The notes under the pieces are model-generated. The model was not told the origin of the DNA. It worked only from the letters and a program-made list of their open reading frames with translations, and made no database searches. A DNA stretch of 64,000 nucleotides from an uncultured bacterium (lineage in GTDB: Bacteria; Verrucomicrobiota; Lentisphaeria; Victivallales; UBA1829): the NCBI GenBank assembly GCA_900548385.1, contig URKJ01000010.1, positions 1 through 64,000 on the forward strand, given 5' to 3'. Shown in pieces: positions 1 to 9,107 of the stretch (the first letter of the stretch is position 1; every line of letters begins with the position of its first letter). Position numbers and translations under genes: made by a program.

Positions 1-9
1 GGAGTTGAA

Positions 10-1878
10 ATGCATACATTCAGAACGCATACTTGCGGCGGACTCGGAAAGTCCGATGTCGGACAGAAAGCCAAACTCGCAGGCTGGATTCACAGCGTGC
101 GCGATCACGGCGGCGTGATCTTCATCGACCTGCGCGACCATTACGGCAAAACTCAGGTTGTGGTCAACCCGAAGATGGATTTCTATCAGGAACTCGAAAA
201 ATGGCGCGTGGAAACCGTCGTCGGATTCACGGGAACGGTCGTTGCCAGAACACCGGAAACCGTCAATCCGAAGCTCGCAACCGGTGAGATCGAACTCGTT
301 GCGGAAGAGATGGCGGTACTCGGAGAGACCGAACAGATTCCGTTCCAGGTCGCCAAAGATGAACAGGCGCCGGAAGCGCTCCGTCTGGAATACCGCTTCC
401 TCGACCTGCGCCGGGAAGAACTGCATAACAATATCGTGCTCCGCTCCAAAGTCATTCAGACCATCCGCGAAAAGATGTGGGCAATGGGCTTCAATGAGTA
501 TCAGACGCCGATTCTGACCAGCAGTTCGCCCGAAGGCGCACGCGATTATCTCGTGCCGAGCCGCGTTCATCCCGGTCAGTTCTACGCTCTTCCGCAGAGT
601 CCCCAGCAGTTCAAGCAGCTGCTGATGGTTGCCGGATTCGACAAGTATTTCCAGGTCGCGCCCTGCTTCCGTGACGAGGACGCCCGCGCCGACCGTTCGC
701 CCGGCGAGTTCTATCAGCTTGATATTGAAATGAGCTTTGCTACGCAGGAAGACGTTTTCAAAGTCTGCGAAGATCTGCTGATGGAAGTCTTCTCCAAGTA
801 TTCGACAAAGAAACTGACGCAGGCTCCGTTCCCGCGGATTCCGTTCCGGGAGGCGATCGAAAAATACGGAACCGACAAGCCCGATCTGCGCAATCCGCTG
901 TTCATGATCGACCTTTCCGAATTTTTCCGCAACGCCGGATTCAAAGCGTTCTCCACGACGGTCGCCAACGGCGGCGTGGTCAAAGGCATGCGCGTGCCCG
1001 GTGTGGTCGGTGTTCAGCCCCGCACGTTCTATGATAAGATGGAGGCGTTCGCCAAGGACAACGGCGCGAAGGGGCTCGGCTACATCATGTGGACCAGGGA
1101 AGGCGAGATCAAAGGCCCGATCGCGAAATTCCTCAAGCCCGAAGAACTGGTCGAACTTGCAAAGACTGCGGAGATCGAAAACGGCGATGCGCTGTTCTTC
1201 ATGTGCGATACCCGCGCCAAAGCAAACGAACTCGGCGGCAAGGTGCGCGCGCAGTTCGCGGAAAAACTCGGACTCATCAACAACGATGAATTCAATTTCT
1301 GCTGGATCGTCGATTTCCCGTTCTTTGAAAAAGACGAAGAGACCGGTGCGATCATCTTCTCGCACAACCCGTTTTCCATGCCGCAGGGCGGAATGGATGC
1401 GCTTCTCAACAAGAAGCCGCTTGACATCCTTGCGTATCAGTATGACATCGTCTGCAACGGTATCGAACTTTCGTCCGGAGCTGTCCGGAATCATCTGCCG
1501 GAACTGATGTACAAGGCGTTCGAGATGACCGGTTACAGCCGCGACGTCGTGGACAGCAAGTTCGGCGGAATGATCAAGGCGTTCAAGCTCGGAGCGCCTC
1601 CGCATGCGGGCGTTGCCCCCGGAATCGACCGTATGGTCATGCTGCTGACCGATTCGCCGAACATCCGCGAAGTCATTGCATTCCCGTTCAACCAGCAGGC
1701 GCAGGATCTTATGATGAATGCGCCTTCCGAAGTCGATATGAAACAGCTCCGCGAACTGCGGATCGTTCCGCTTCCGCATGAACTCAAATATGAGGAAACG
1801 TTCAAGAAACTGATGGCAGACGCCGAGCGCATCCGTGCGGCGGAAGAAGCCGCGCAGCTCGCGGCAAAGCCGGAATAA
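10..1878 (+). CDS. aspS: Aspartyl-tRNA synthetase (AspRS)
   Basis: 622 aa cytoplasmic class II synthetase that charges tRNA-Asp (or Asp/Asn tRNA if non-discriminating). The N-terminal OB-fold anticodon-binding domain (about residues 5-105, AGWIHSVRDHGGVIFIDLRD) is followed by the class II catalytic core. Visible core motifs are FRDEDARADR (motif 2), the bacterial GAD insertion domain in the middle, and GVAPGIDRMVMLL (motif 3). Length suits bacterial AspRS (about 590 aa) plus an Ala/Glu-rich tail. The start has a GGAG Shine-Dalgarno at positions 1-4, so the gene appears complete although its promoter lies outside the window. It is followed 13 bp later by a lytic transglycosylase gene. Whether it is discriminating cannot be told from this window because no gatCAB is visible. 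Confidence 0.97.
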   Translation: MHTFRTHTCGGLGKSDVGQKAKLAGWIHSVRDHGGVIFIDLRDHYGKTQVVVNPKMDFYQELEKWRVETVVGFTGTVVARTPETVNPKLATGEIELVAEEMAVLGETEQIPFQVAKDEQAPEALRLEYRFLDLRREELHNNIVLRSKVIQTIREKMWAMGFNEYQTPILTSSSPEGARDYLVPSRVHPGQFYALPQSPQQFKQLLMVAGFDKYFQVAPCFRDEDARADRSPGEFYQLDIEMSFATQEDVFKVCEDLLMEVFSKYSTKKLTQAPFPRIPFREAIEKYGTDKPDLRNPLFMIDLSEFFRNAGFKAFSTTVANGGVVKGMRVPGVVGVQPRTFYDKMEAFAKDNGAKGLGYIMWTREGEIKGPIAKFLKPEELVELAKTAEIENGDALFFMCDTRAKANELGGKVRAQFAEKLGLINNDEFNFCWIVDFPFFEKDEETGAIIFSHNPFSMPQGGMDALLNKKPLDILAYQYDIVCNGIELSSGAVRNHLPELMYKAFEMTGYSRDVVDSKFGGMIKAFKLGAPPHAGVAPGIDRMVMLLTDSPNIREVIAFPFNQQAQDLMMNAPSEVDMKQLRELRIVPLPHELKYEETFKKLMADAERIRAAEEAAQLAAKPE

Positions 1879-1891
1879 CGAAAGGTTCCTG

Positions 1892-2518
1892 ATGCCCCGG
1901 AGATACGGAAGAAGATACTCTCAGAACTATCATACGCTGATTCTGATTCTGGTTTCGGCTGTGGCGGTATGCGCCGCCGCCGGGATCTGGAAAGCGTATT
2001 CCGCCATCCGGGAATATCAGGTGTCAAGGGATGCCTATGACGACATCATCCTTGAATCCGCCGACCGCTACGGGGTCGATCCGGCTCTTGTAAAAGCCGT
2101 GATCTGGCGGGAAAGCCGTTTCCGTCCTTACGTCCGCGGCAAAGCCGGAGAGATCGGGCTGATGCAGATCATGCCCGACAAGGCTGTCGTGGACTGGGCG
2201 AAACGGTTCCGGGTTCCCGTTCCGAACAAAGGGGCGCTGTATGCTCCGCGTCTCAATATCGAGATCGGGACGTGGTATCTTGGAAACGCCCTGAAACGCT
2301 GGGCTTCCTACAAAGACAATCTTGCGCTTGCGCTCTGTGAATACAACGCGGGGATCAAACGCGCCAATGCGTGGAAACCGGTTGACCGGAACGGCGATGT
2401 ACGGGAACGTATCACCATTTCCTCCACGCTCTCCTATGTGAACTCCATTCTCGCGCAATACGAGGATTATAAGAAATCCTGGCAGAAAAAACATCCACAG
2501 AAAGGAACGATCCGATGA
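1892..2518 (+). CDS. Membrane-anchored lytic transglycosylase (SLT/GH23-type)
   Basis: 208 aa. A basic N-terminus is followed by one membrane segment at about residues 14-30, which anchors a periplasmic SLT domain. The likely catalytic Glu is E74 in IWRESRF. It is followed by GLMQIMP and, near the C-terminus, ALCEYNAGIKRAN, the standard transglycosylase signature set. The family cleaves the MurNAc-GlcNAc bond of peptidoglycan to leave 1,6-anhydro ends. I chose ATG 1892, downstream of GAAAGG, over an in-frame start at 1835 that would overlap aspS. Its stop overlaps the next start by 4 bp (ATGA), so the two are translationally coupled. Confidence 0.9.
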   Translation: MPRRYGRRYSQNYHTLILILVSAVAVCAAAGIWKAYSAIREYQVSRDAYDDIILESADRYGVDPALVKAVIWRESRFRPYVRGKAGEIGLMQIMPDKAVVDWAKRFRVPVPNKGALYAPRLNIEIGTWYLGNALKRWASYKDNLALALCEYNAGIKRANAWKPVDRNGDVRERITISSTLSYVNSILAQYEDYKKSWQKKHPQKGTIR

Positions 2519-3204
2519 AACCGCTCCGCCTCCTGCTTCTTGCCGCTCTGACCGCGTTTCCCGTGTTTGCCGACGGGGTCCGCATAACGTTCTCGTCCGA
2601 CCGCTATTCCAAGTCCGACAAACTGCCGGACGGATGGGTGCTGAAAGGGAAGCTGTTTACCGCCAAGCCCACCTATGAGGTCGTGTACGACAAGGATTTG
2701 AAGACGGATGTGCTCCGGATCCGTGCGGACCGCGCTTCCGGGACGCTGCTGTATGATATTACCGGGATTTTGCAGAAATATCCGATCATGCGCTGGAAAT
2801 GGCGGGTGGACTCCCTGCCGAAAGATGCGGATGGCCGGGTGCCGGAGCGGGACGATCAGGCTCTTTCCGTTTATGTTGGCGCCGGACGTATTTCCACCAA
2901 CAGCATTTCCTACCGCTGGGACACCGACACTCCGAAACAGACGCGCGGCAAGGCTTCATACGGCGCCGGAATGGTGAAAGTGGACTGGATCACCCTCCGC
3001 AACAAGGAGGATAAGGTCGGTATCTGGTATGTCGATCAGGTGAACGCCGCGGAAGACCTGAAACGGATTTGCGGCGGAAAACTGCCGGATCATGATGTGG
3101 CGCTCAGCATTTGTTCCAACAGTCAGTACACCCGGTCGGATATTACGGCGGAGATCGCTTATATTGAATTCCTGCCGCCGGACGGGAGCGGAGAGAAAAA
3201 ATGA
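2515..3204 (+). CDS. DUF3047 family secreted protein
   Basis: 229 aa with a clear signal peptide (LRLLLLAALTAFPVFA, cleavage near residue 20). The mature part carries the DUF3047 pattern: MRWKWRVDSLPKDAD, then RDDQALSVYVG, with further beta-rich sequence. The family is periplasmic or extracytoplasmic and has no established biochemical role. The gene overlaps both neighbours by ATGA, so it sits in a coupled operon between the lytic transglycosylase and the LarC-like gene. Envelope function is a guess from location only. Confidence 0.8.
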   Translation: MKPLRLLLLAALTAFPVFADGVRITFSSDRYSKSDKLPDGWVLKGKLFTAKPTYEVVYDKDLKTDVLRIRADRASGTLLYDITGILQKYPIMRWKWRVDSLPKDADGRVPERDDQALSVYVGAGRISTNSISYRWDTDTPKQTRGKASYGAGMVKVDWITLRNKEDKVGIWYVDQVNAAEDLKRICGGKLPDHDVALSICSNSQYTRSDITAEIAYIEFLPPDGSGEKK

Positions 3205-3626
3205 AGAGCGACTGCTGCGCTTTGCTGGAGACCAATCTGGATGACGTTTCCGCGGAACTGCTCGGCAACGCCCAGACGGTGCTGATGGACGCCGGGGCGC
3301 TGGACGTCTGGCTGACCCCGATTCTCATGAAGAAGTCCCGCCCGGCGTATATGCTGAGCGTTCTGGTGAAAGAGGAGCGGATTGATGAATTCGCCGCACG
3401 CATTTTCCGCGAAACCGGAACGCTTGGGGTCCGTGTGCGCCGGATTGAGCGGCGGATTCTTGACCGTACCGTTGAGACCTGCGAGACCGAGTTCGGCCCG
3501 GTCCGGTTCAAAAACGGAATTCTGGATGGTGCGGTCATTACCCGGAAACCGGAGTTCGAGGACTGTAAGGCCGCCGCCGGACGCGCGGGGATTCCGTTAA
3601 AGGAAGTGCTGAACCGTCTGCCATGA
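3201..3626 (+). CDS. Stand-alone LarC C-terminal domain (LarC2/DUF111-like)
   Basis: 141 aa. The sequence begins LLETNLDDVSAELLGNA and continues DAGALDVWLTPILMKKSRP, characteristic of the C-terminal half of LarC. LarC is the CTP-dependent nickel insertase that finishes the pyridinium-thiocarboxylic mononucleotide cofactor of lactate racemase. The N-terminal LarC domain is absent here: the upstream gene is DUF3047 and no larA, larB or larE is visible. In lactobacilli LarC is made from two ORFs by frameshifting, so a split form has precedent, but no LarC1 partner lies upstream. It overlaps both neighbours by 4 bp. Function of the isolated domain is unknown. Confidence 0.78.
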   Translation: MKSDCCALLETNLDDVSAELLGNAQTVLMDAGALDVWLTPILMKKSRPAYMLSVLVKEERIDEFAARIFRETGTLGVRVRRIERRILDRTVETCETEFGPVRFKNGILDGAVITRKPEFEDCKAAAGRAGIPLKEVLNRLP

Positions 3627-4702
3627 ATTTGTACCTTCATGTTCCGTTCTGCAACGGAAAGTGTGCGTATTGCGCATTTTATTCCGAGCCCGTGTTTTCG
3701 CTTCCGCTCTGGAACCGGTGGCTGGAGCGGATCGAACGGGAGCTTGACCGCGTCACTTCTCCGGTGTCCACTCTTTATCTTGGCGGCGGGACTCCGACTC
3801 TTGCTCCCGTGGAAGAACTGGAGCGGCTGGGGAAACTGCTGCGGAGCAGGCTGACTTTCCTCGCGGATTCCGAGCGGTCCATCGAATGCAACCCGGAAAC
3901 GGTGACACCGGAAAAAGCGTCGCTGCTGGCGGAGTATTTCAACCGGATCAGCATGGGGGCGCAGAGCTTTTCCGCAAACTCTCTCCGTGCGATCGGACGC
4001 ACTGCATGTGATCCCGATATTATCCGGTCCGCCTATGTGGAACTGCGCCGTGCGGGCAACCGCAATATCGGGCTGGATCTGATGTATGCGCTTCCCGGAC
4101 AGTCCTGTGATGATTTTGCCACCGACCTGAATGCGGTTTCCGAACTTGCGCCGAATCATCTTTCCGCGTACTCTCTGACGATCGAGGAGGGGACCGCCCT
4201 GGCGGAAAAACGCGGATTGCGGGTGCCGTCCGATGAGGAGTCGGCGGAGGAATGGGAGATGCTCGGCGCATTCGATCCGGTACGCTGGCCCCGTTATGAA
4301 GTCTCCAACTATGCCGCTCCGGAATATGAGTGCAGACACAATCAGGCGGTCTGGCACGGGGAACCGTATCTGGGACTTGGCCCCGGAGCGAGTTCGTTCG
4401 ACGGTTCGCGCCGCTGGACGGAGGTCGCAGATCTGCGGCGCTGGCTCGGCGGGGAGCCGCCTGAGATGGATGTGATCCCGGCGGAAAGCCGTCTGCGTGA
4501 AATTTTCGTGATGGGACTGCGCACGGTGCGCGGCTGGCGGTCCGGAGAATTTGAACTGCGGACGCGGAGATCGTGGAGTTTCATGATTCCGCAGATTCAA
4601 CGTCTGTGGAACGCCGGAATGCTGGAGTGCGGTCGCGGTTCGATCCGGGCGTCGGAGAAGGGGCTTCTGTTCTGGGATGAGATAGCGATGGCGTTGCTCT
4701 GA
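3623..4702 (+). CDS. hemW: HemW-like radical SAM protein (coproporphyrinogen oxidase homologue)
   Basis: 359 aa. It starts MNLYLHVPFCNGKCAYCAFYS, the CxxxCxxC radical-SAM cluster motif with the extra Cys typical of HemN/HemW. The GGGTPT motif and an SAM-barrel sequence ending in RISMGAQSF follow. The short N-terminus, starting almost at the cluster, fits HemW (heme chaperone) rather than HemN, which has a longer N-terminal extension. The start codon overlaps the LarC-like stop (ATGA). It converges on the gene at 4704 with a single base between the stop codons, so there is no room for a terminator between them. Confidence 0.88.
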   Translation: MNLYLHVPFCNGKCAYCAFYSEPVFSLPLWNRWLERIERELDRVTSPVSTLYLGGGTPTLAPVEELERLGKLLRSRLTFLADSERSIECNPETVTPEKASLLAEYFNRISMGAQSFSANSLRAIGRTACDPDIIRSAYVELRRAGNRNIGLDLMYALPGQSCDDFATDLNAVSELAPNHLSAYSLTIEEGTALAEKRGLRVPSDEESAEEWEMLGAFDPVRWPRYEVSNYAAPEYECRHNQAVWHGEPYLGLGPGASSFDGSRRWTEVADLRRWLGGEPPEMDVIPAESRLREIFVMGLRTVRGWRSGEFELRTRRSWSFMIPQIQRLWNAGMLECGRGSIRASEKGLLFWDEIAMALL

Positions 4703-4703
4703 C

Positions 4704-5411
4704 TCAATACGCCGACCAGTCCACGAGACGGAATGACGTGACGAAGATATTGAAGAGCAGAGACGGTGTTTCCTGCACGATTACCGGTTCACTGCTGTTT
4801 CGAATCGGCGACACGGTGAACGGAAGCCGTTCCCGTTCCGGCATCCATGCGCAGAGGTCGGCCAGTTCGATCAGGGCGGGAACGCATTCCGGAGAGTCTT
4901 TATCCAGACTGTCGAACCGGTGATTGGCGAGTTCAAACTGGATTTGAAATGCCAGACGGATCGCGCTGACCGGGAGACGCAGGTCCGCACGGTTCCGCCG
5001 CGCGGTTGCGGCAAGCCGGTGCCCGGAATTCCAAAGCAGCTGTTGGAGCGATTCGTATACGGAGTCGTCGGCATGAACCGGTACATCTTCCGGCAGTCCG
5101 TTCAAACGGAGCAGAAGCCGTTTGCTTGCGGAGTCTTCTCCGGTGGCGAGGAAGTAAAGATAACGCACTTTGGCGATCAGCTCCTGCCGCATACGCTGCA
5201 CGGCGGCGCGTTCCGCGCCCAGAATCCGGAGTTCTCCGCGTATTTCCGTTTCCAGCTGCCGGATCAGCGGATCGGACGGCCGTTTCACTTCTGCAAGGAT
5301 CCGTGCCGCCCGGTCGGGATTTTCCAGTGCGGCGTCAATGGAGGCGGGCAGGGAGAGGTACACTTCCTGTGCGCCGAGAGTCAGACCCAGAAGGAGCAGC
5401 AGGAGTTTCAT
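4704..5411 (-). CDS. Hypothetical secreted protein
   Basis: 235 aa. A short leucine-rich signal sequence (KLLLLLLGLTLGAQ) is followed by an alpha-helical body with charged heptad-like stretches around residues 40-80, including a run of Arg/Glu. I recognise no family. It lies 1 bp downstream of murA on the same strand and is probably co-transcribed with prc and murA, suggesting an envelope role by position only. Confidence 0.6.
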   Translation of the reverse strand: MKLLLLLLGLTLGAQEVYLSLPASIDAALENPDRAARILAEVKRPSDPLIRQLETEIRGELRILGAERAAVQRMRQELIAKVRYLYFLATGEDSASKRLLLRLNGLPEDVPVHADDSVYESLQQLLWNSGHRLAATARRNRADLRLPVSAIRLAFQIQFELANHRFDSLDKDSPECVPALIELADLCAWMPERERLPFTVSPIRNSSEPVIVQETPSLLFNIFVTSFRLVDWSAY

Positions 5412-5412
5412 G

Positions 5413-6702
5413 TCAGAGTTCCGCCAGAGAGTTTTTCACGCCGAGCGCGGTCAGTTTTCCGGGCAGATTTTCGTACCCGCGGAAAATGATTTCCGCATGA
5501 TTGATGACCGAGGTCCCTTTTGCACATGCCCCGGCGATGATCATTGCCATGCCGGCGCGGATGTCGGGACTTGCCATCGTGATGCCGCGCAGTTTCGCCG
5601 GACCGGAAATTACCACGCGGTGAGGGTCGCAGACAATCGCGTTGGCACCCATCGCGATAATGCGGTCGACGAAATAGATCCGGCTCTCAAACATTTTTTC
5701 AAAAAAGAGCACGGACCCGCGCGCCTGTGTGGCGGCAACGATCATGCAGCTCATCATGTCGCTCGGAAATTGAGGCCACGGGCCATCGGCGATGATGGGG
5801 ATCGCGTTGCCGAAATCGGGACGGATGCGCATTTTCTGCGCTTTCATCGTGATTTTTCCCGGATCGAGCCGGAACGAGAGTCCGAACCGTTCGAATACGC
5901 GCCGCGTCATCCAGTAGTGCCGCGGAGAGAGAATGCCGTTGATTTCGATTTCCCCGCCGGTTGCGGCACAGAGCGCAAGGAAACTTGCGGCTTCGATGTG
6001 GTCGCCTTCCACCGTGTGCTCCGCTCCGTGAAGTTTCCTGCACCCCCGGATGACCAGCGTGTTGGTTTCCAGTCCGCTGATTTCCGCACCCATTTTGATG
6101 AGCAGTTCCGCGAGCTGACCGATGTGCGGTTCCGCGGCGGCGTTGCGGAGGATTGTCGTTGACGGCGTCAGGGCGGCGGTTATCATGATGTGTTCGGTAG
6201 CCGTTACGCTGGCTTCGTCAAGAAACATGTCGATTCCGGCGGGCGGACGCCTGCGCGTCCGGCTGAATTCATAAGGAATGTCGTCGGAGGCGATCTGGAT
6301 GCCGAGTTTCCGCAGACCGTAAAAATGGGCGTCGAGCCGCCGCCGTCCGATCACGTCTCCGCCCGGCGGCCAGAGCGTGGCGCTGCCGGTCCGTGCGGCG
6401 AGGGGACCGGCGAACAGAAGCGAGGTCCGCAGAGCGGAACAGATTTCTTTCGGCAGCCGGTTCGTCTTCAGGTTTTCCGCTTTGAGAATCACGGTGGGTC
6501 CCTCGCGCCGGACGTGCGCACCGAGCTCCGCGGCAAGATGAAGCATGTTTTCCACGTCGATGATATCGGGGACGTTGTGGAGAACCACTTCCTCTTCCGT
6601 GAGCATGGCGGCGGCGATCATCGGGAGGACGGCATTTTTGTTGCCGCCCGCAGAGACCGCGCCGCTGACTTTGGAAGGACCGTCAATGAACAGGCTGAGC
6701 AT
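5413..6702 (-). CDS. murA: UDP-N-acetylglucosamine 1-carboxyvinyltransferase with Asp in place of the catalytic Cys
   Basis: 429 aa EPSP-synthase fold enzyme that transfers enolpyruvate from PEP to UDP-GlcNAc, the first committed step of peptidoglycan synthesis. The N-terminus has AGGNKNAVLPM (Lys and Asn contacts). The active-site loop reads PPGGDVIGRR, so the residue equivalent to E. coli Cys115 is Asp116. FPSDM carries the conserved Asp, and PDIRAGMAMIIAG the C-terminal Arg. The Asp variant is known in mycobacterial and chlamydial MurA, where it gives intrinsic fosfomycin resistance. The gene starts 9 bp after the prc stop with a weak Shine-Dalgarno and is probably coupled to prc. Confidence 0.92.
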   Translation of the reverse strand: MLSLFIDGPSKVSGAVSAGGNKNAVLPMIAAAMLTEEEVVLHNVPDIIDVENMLHLAAELGAHVRREGPTVILKAENLKTNRLPKEICSALRTSLLFAGPLAARTGSATLWPPGGDVIGRRRLDAHFYGLRKLGIQIASDDIPYEFSRTRRRPPAGIDMFLDEASVTATEHIMITAALTPSTTILRNAAAEPHIGQLAELLIKMGAEISGLETNTLVIRGCRKLHGAEHTVEGDHIEAASFLALCAATGGEIEINGILSPRHYWMTRRVFERFGLSFRLDPGKITMKAQKMRIRPDFGNAIPIIADGPWPQFPSDMMSCMIVAATQARGSVLFFEKMFESRIYFVDRIIAMGANAIVCDPHRVVISGPAKLRGITMASPDIRAGMAMIIAGACAKGTSVINHAEIIFRGYENLPGKLTALGVKNSLAEL

Positions 6703-6711
6703 AGGGACCGT

Positions 6712-8889
6712 TCACCGTTTTCCGCCGACGGGCTGATGCCCCGCGATGGCGCGGCGTTCCTGCGGCCGTATGCCCCTTTTCAGGGAAATGTAATCGCTCA
6801 TGATGTTCAGCGTTTCTTCCAGATACAGGTCTTTCTTGTTGTTTTTCTTCTCCTTGTCGGGAGTATCCAGATGGAGCAGTTTGGACTGTTCTTCGTAGAT
6901 GTCCTTTTCGCGGAGATACTCTTTCCAGCGCTGTTCAAGATTGAGCGTGATGGTCTTCCTGTCCTTGTTTTTCATGAGATAGGCGATATCGCGTTTCAAC
7001 ATTGTGAAATCACGGCTGGCGCGTATGCGTTCTTCCGATTTTTTCCTGAGTTCCGAAACGGTGAGCGCAATAGTCGGTTCATACTGTGCGTGCGCCACCT
7101 CTTTGATTGCATCCCAGGCGATGGCGTTTTCCAGCTTGTCTTCGCCGGTTTCCATCGTATCGGTGAAAGTCGGGAATGCAATGTCCGGCGGAACGCCTTT
7201 CAACTGGGTGGATTCGCCGTTGATCCGGTAGAACTTCGCGTTTGTCAGCTTGATGGAGCCGGCGGGGAAGTTGTAACCGAGATAATGGAGGTAGTTGCCG
7301 AGATCGGCGACCGTCTGAACCGAGCCTTTCCCGTGGGTTTTCTGATCGCCGACGATGACGCCGCGTTTGTAATCCTTGATCGCGCCGGAAAAGATTTCCG
7401 AGGCGGAGGCGCTGAGACGGTTGGTCATGACCATCAGGGGACCGGCGTATTCCACGGCGGGATCCTCGTCCTTGTAAACCGAGATGCGGCCGGAGGAGTC
7501 GCGTATCTGCACGACGGGACCTTCCTTGATGAACAGTCCGGTCAGGGAGACCGCTTCCTGAAGACTGCCGCCGCCGTTGGAACGGAGGTCGATGACAAGT
7601 CCGTCAAGGCGTCCTTTTTTCTTGAATGAGGCGATCAGGTTCCGTACGTCGCGGGTGGAGCTTTTATAGTTCGGATCGCCGGACGAAGCAGCCCGGAAGT
7701 CCGCATAGAAAGAGGGCAGGGTGATGACGCCGATATTGAATGTGTCTCCGGCGGCGTTTTTGATCGTGTGGACCTTTCCTTTCGCTTCGGATTCCTTGAG
7801 TTCCACTTTATTGCGGGTCAGTTCGATGGTGACGGGAACCGCTTTTGCGCCTTTCACGCCTTCCAGAACGGTCAGTTTTACTTTGGTGCCGGGGGTGCCG
7901 CGGATCATGGAGACGACTTTGGTGAGCGGCATGTCGATCACGTCCACCGCTTCGCTGTTTTCCTGTGCGACGGCGATAATGCGGTCTTCGGCTTTGAGGC
8001 GTTTGTCGAGATCGGCGGGACCGCCGGGGATGATCTGAACGATTTTCGTGTAGCCGTCTTCACTGGTGAGGACAGCGCCGATTCCGACAAGCGAAAGCTG
8101 CATTCCGATGTTGAAATCCTCTTCACTGCGCGGAGCCATGTAGCTGGTATGCGGGTCGAACAGGCGCGCGAGGCTGTTGAGGTAGAGTTCAAGAGCTTCG
8201 ATCGGTTCCAGTTTCTTATTGAACTGGACAAACTGGCTGACGCGTTTGCGTATGCGTTCGATCGGCTGTTTCGGAGCGGCCGGTGCGGGTTTTTTCTCTT
8301 TTTTCAGTTCTTCCGCCTTGATGCGGTCCTGAAGCATGATGGCGATGAGATCGTTTTTCAGCTTTTTGGTCCAGATCGCGCGGAGTTCCTGTTTGTTTTT
8401 CGCCCATGGAGCTTTCGTGCGGTCGAATTCGTAGAGATCGTCGGTTTTGAAATCCGCATCGGTGAAGTTCTGAGTGTTGACGAATTTTTCGTATTCCTCC
8501 AGATTGCGGAGATATTCGTTGAAAATTGCGAATGCCAGGGAAACGTCGCCGGTTGCCGCCAGCGAGGGAAGAAGCGAGTGCTGACGGAGTTTCCAGTAGT
8601 CGACCTGGTCCTGAGTGAAATAGAGCTTGAGCGGGTCAAGCGTTTTCAAGTAGGATTCCAGCAGCTTTTGAGAGTTCGCGTGTGAGATGTCACGTTTCAC
8701 ATAGTGCATCTTGGAGAGCATGGAGGTGGTGAGATTCGCGATGACGCGCATTTCCTCGGTTTGCTCGAATGCGGAGGTTTTTACCGGTTTTCCCGGAACG
8801 TTCTTTCCTGTCTGCGCCGCAGCGGGGAAGAGCGCAAGGCAGAGTGCGGTCAGCAGGACGGCTGTGAATTTTTTCGGTCGATGTGTCAT
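6712..8889 (-). CDS. prc: C-terminal processing protease (Prc/Tsp, family S41)
   Basis: 725 aa, near the usual 680-720 aa of Prc. A signal peptide (AVLLTALCLALFPAAAQ) is followed by the Prc N-terminal helical domain (LDPLKLYFTQDQ). Next come a PDZ domain (about residues 250-340) and the S41 protease core with RLSASASEIFSGA (nucleophile Ser) and GDQKTHGKGSVQ (catalytic Lys). A C-terminal Lys/Glu-rich DUF3340-like region completes it. The family degrades or trims periplasmic proteins, including murein hydrolases and lipoproteins. It precedes murA, which fits a cell-wall operon. A GGAG Shine-Dalgarno lies about 9 bp before the ATG. Confidence 0.93.
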   Translation of the reverse strand: MTHRPKKFTAVLLTALCLALFPAAAQTGKNVPGKPVKTSAFEQTEEMRVIANLTTSMLSKMHYVKRDISHANSQKLLESYLKTLDPLKLYFTQDQVDYWKLRQHSLLPSLAATGDVSLAFAIFNEYLRNLEEYEKFVNTQNFTDADFKTDDLYEFDRTKAPWAKNKQELRAIWTKKLKNDLIAIMLQDRIKAEELKKEKKPAPAAPKQPIERIRKRVSQFVQFNKKLEPIEALELYLNSLARLFDPHTSYMAPRSEEDFNIGMQLSLVGIGAVLTSEDGYTKIVQIIPGGPADLDKRLKAEDRIIAVAQENSEAVDVIDMPLTKVVSMIRGTPGTKVKLTVLEGVKGAKAVPVTIELTRNKVELKESEAKGKVHTIKNAAGDTFNIGVITLPSFYADFRAASSGDPNYKSSTRDVRNLIASFKKKGRLDGLVIDLRSNGGGSLQEAVSLTGLFIKEGPVVQIRDSSGRISVYKDEDPAVEYAGPLMVMTNRLSASASEIFSGAIKDYKRGVIVGDQKTHGKGSVQTVADLGNYLHYLGYNFPAGSIKLTNAKFYRINGESTQLKGVPPDIAFPTFTDTMETGEDKLENAIAWDAIKEVAHAQYEPTIALTVSELRKKSEERIRASRDFTMLKRDIAYLMKNKDRKTITLNLEQRWKEYLREKDIYEEQSKLLHLDTPDKEKKNNKKDLYLEETLNIMSDYISLKRGIRPQERRAIAGHQPVGGKR

Positions 8890-9048
8890 GATGCTGTGTC
8901 TCCAAATAGCTGAACTATATAAATTTTCATAATACGTCAGAGTGTGTCAGACAGCTTTCTCCGGGGGAAAGTTCCGGAAAAAGGCGGACAACTCAGAAAT
9001 ATAAGTGCTTTTTGTGAGATATTCCAGTGGCTTTTCGGGAAATTTTAC

Positions 9049-9076
9049 TTGTATTTTTCGCCGGAGTCATTAAATT
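9049..9076 (+). promoter_or_regulatory. Predicted sigma-70 promoter for the GH42-like gene
   Basis: TTGTAT (9049-9054), a 16-bp spacer and TAAATT (9071-9076), giving a start near 9083 and a leader of about 25 nt before ATG 9108. It lies in the 218-bp divergent intergenic region shared with prc. I found no convincing prc promoter there. Confidence 0.45.
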
Positions 9077-9107
9077 GTCAGAAAACCAATCAAGGTAAAC
9101 AGGAACA

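Noticed and set aside
1835..1891. N-terminal extension of the lytic transglycosylase into aspS
   Set aside because: Basic, out-of-family residues; ATG 1892 has a Shine-Dalgarno and leads straight into the membrane segment.
9012..9029. Second Rex-like site TTGTGAGATATTCCAGTG upstream of the GH42-like gene
   Set aside because: Only the left half-site is intact (about 13 of 18 positions); the gene has no redox link.
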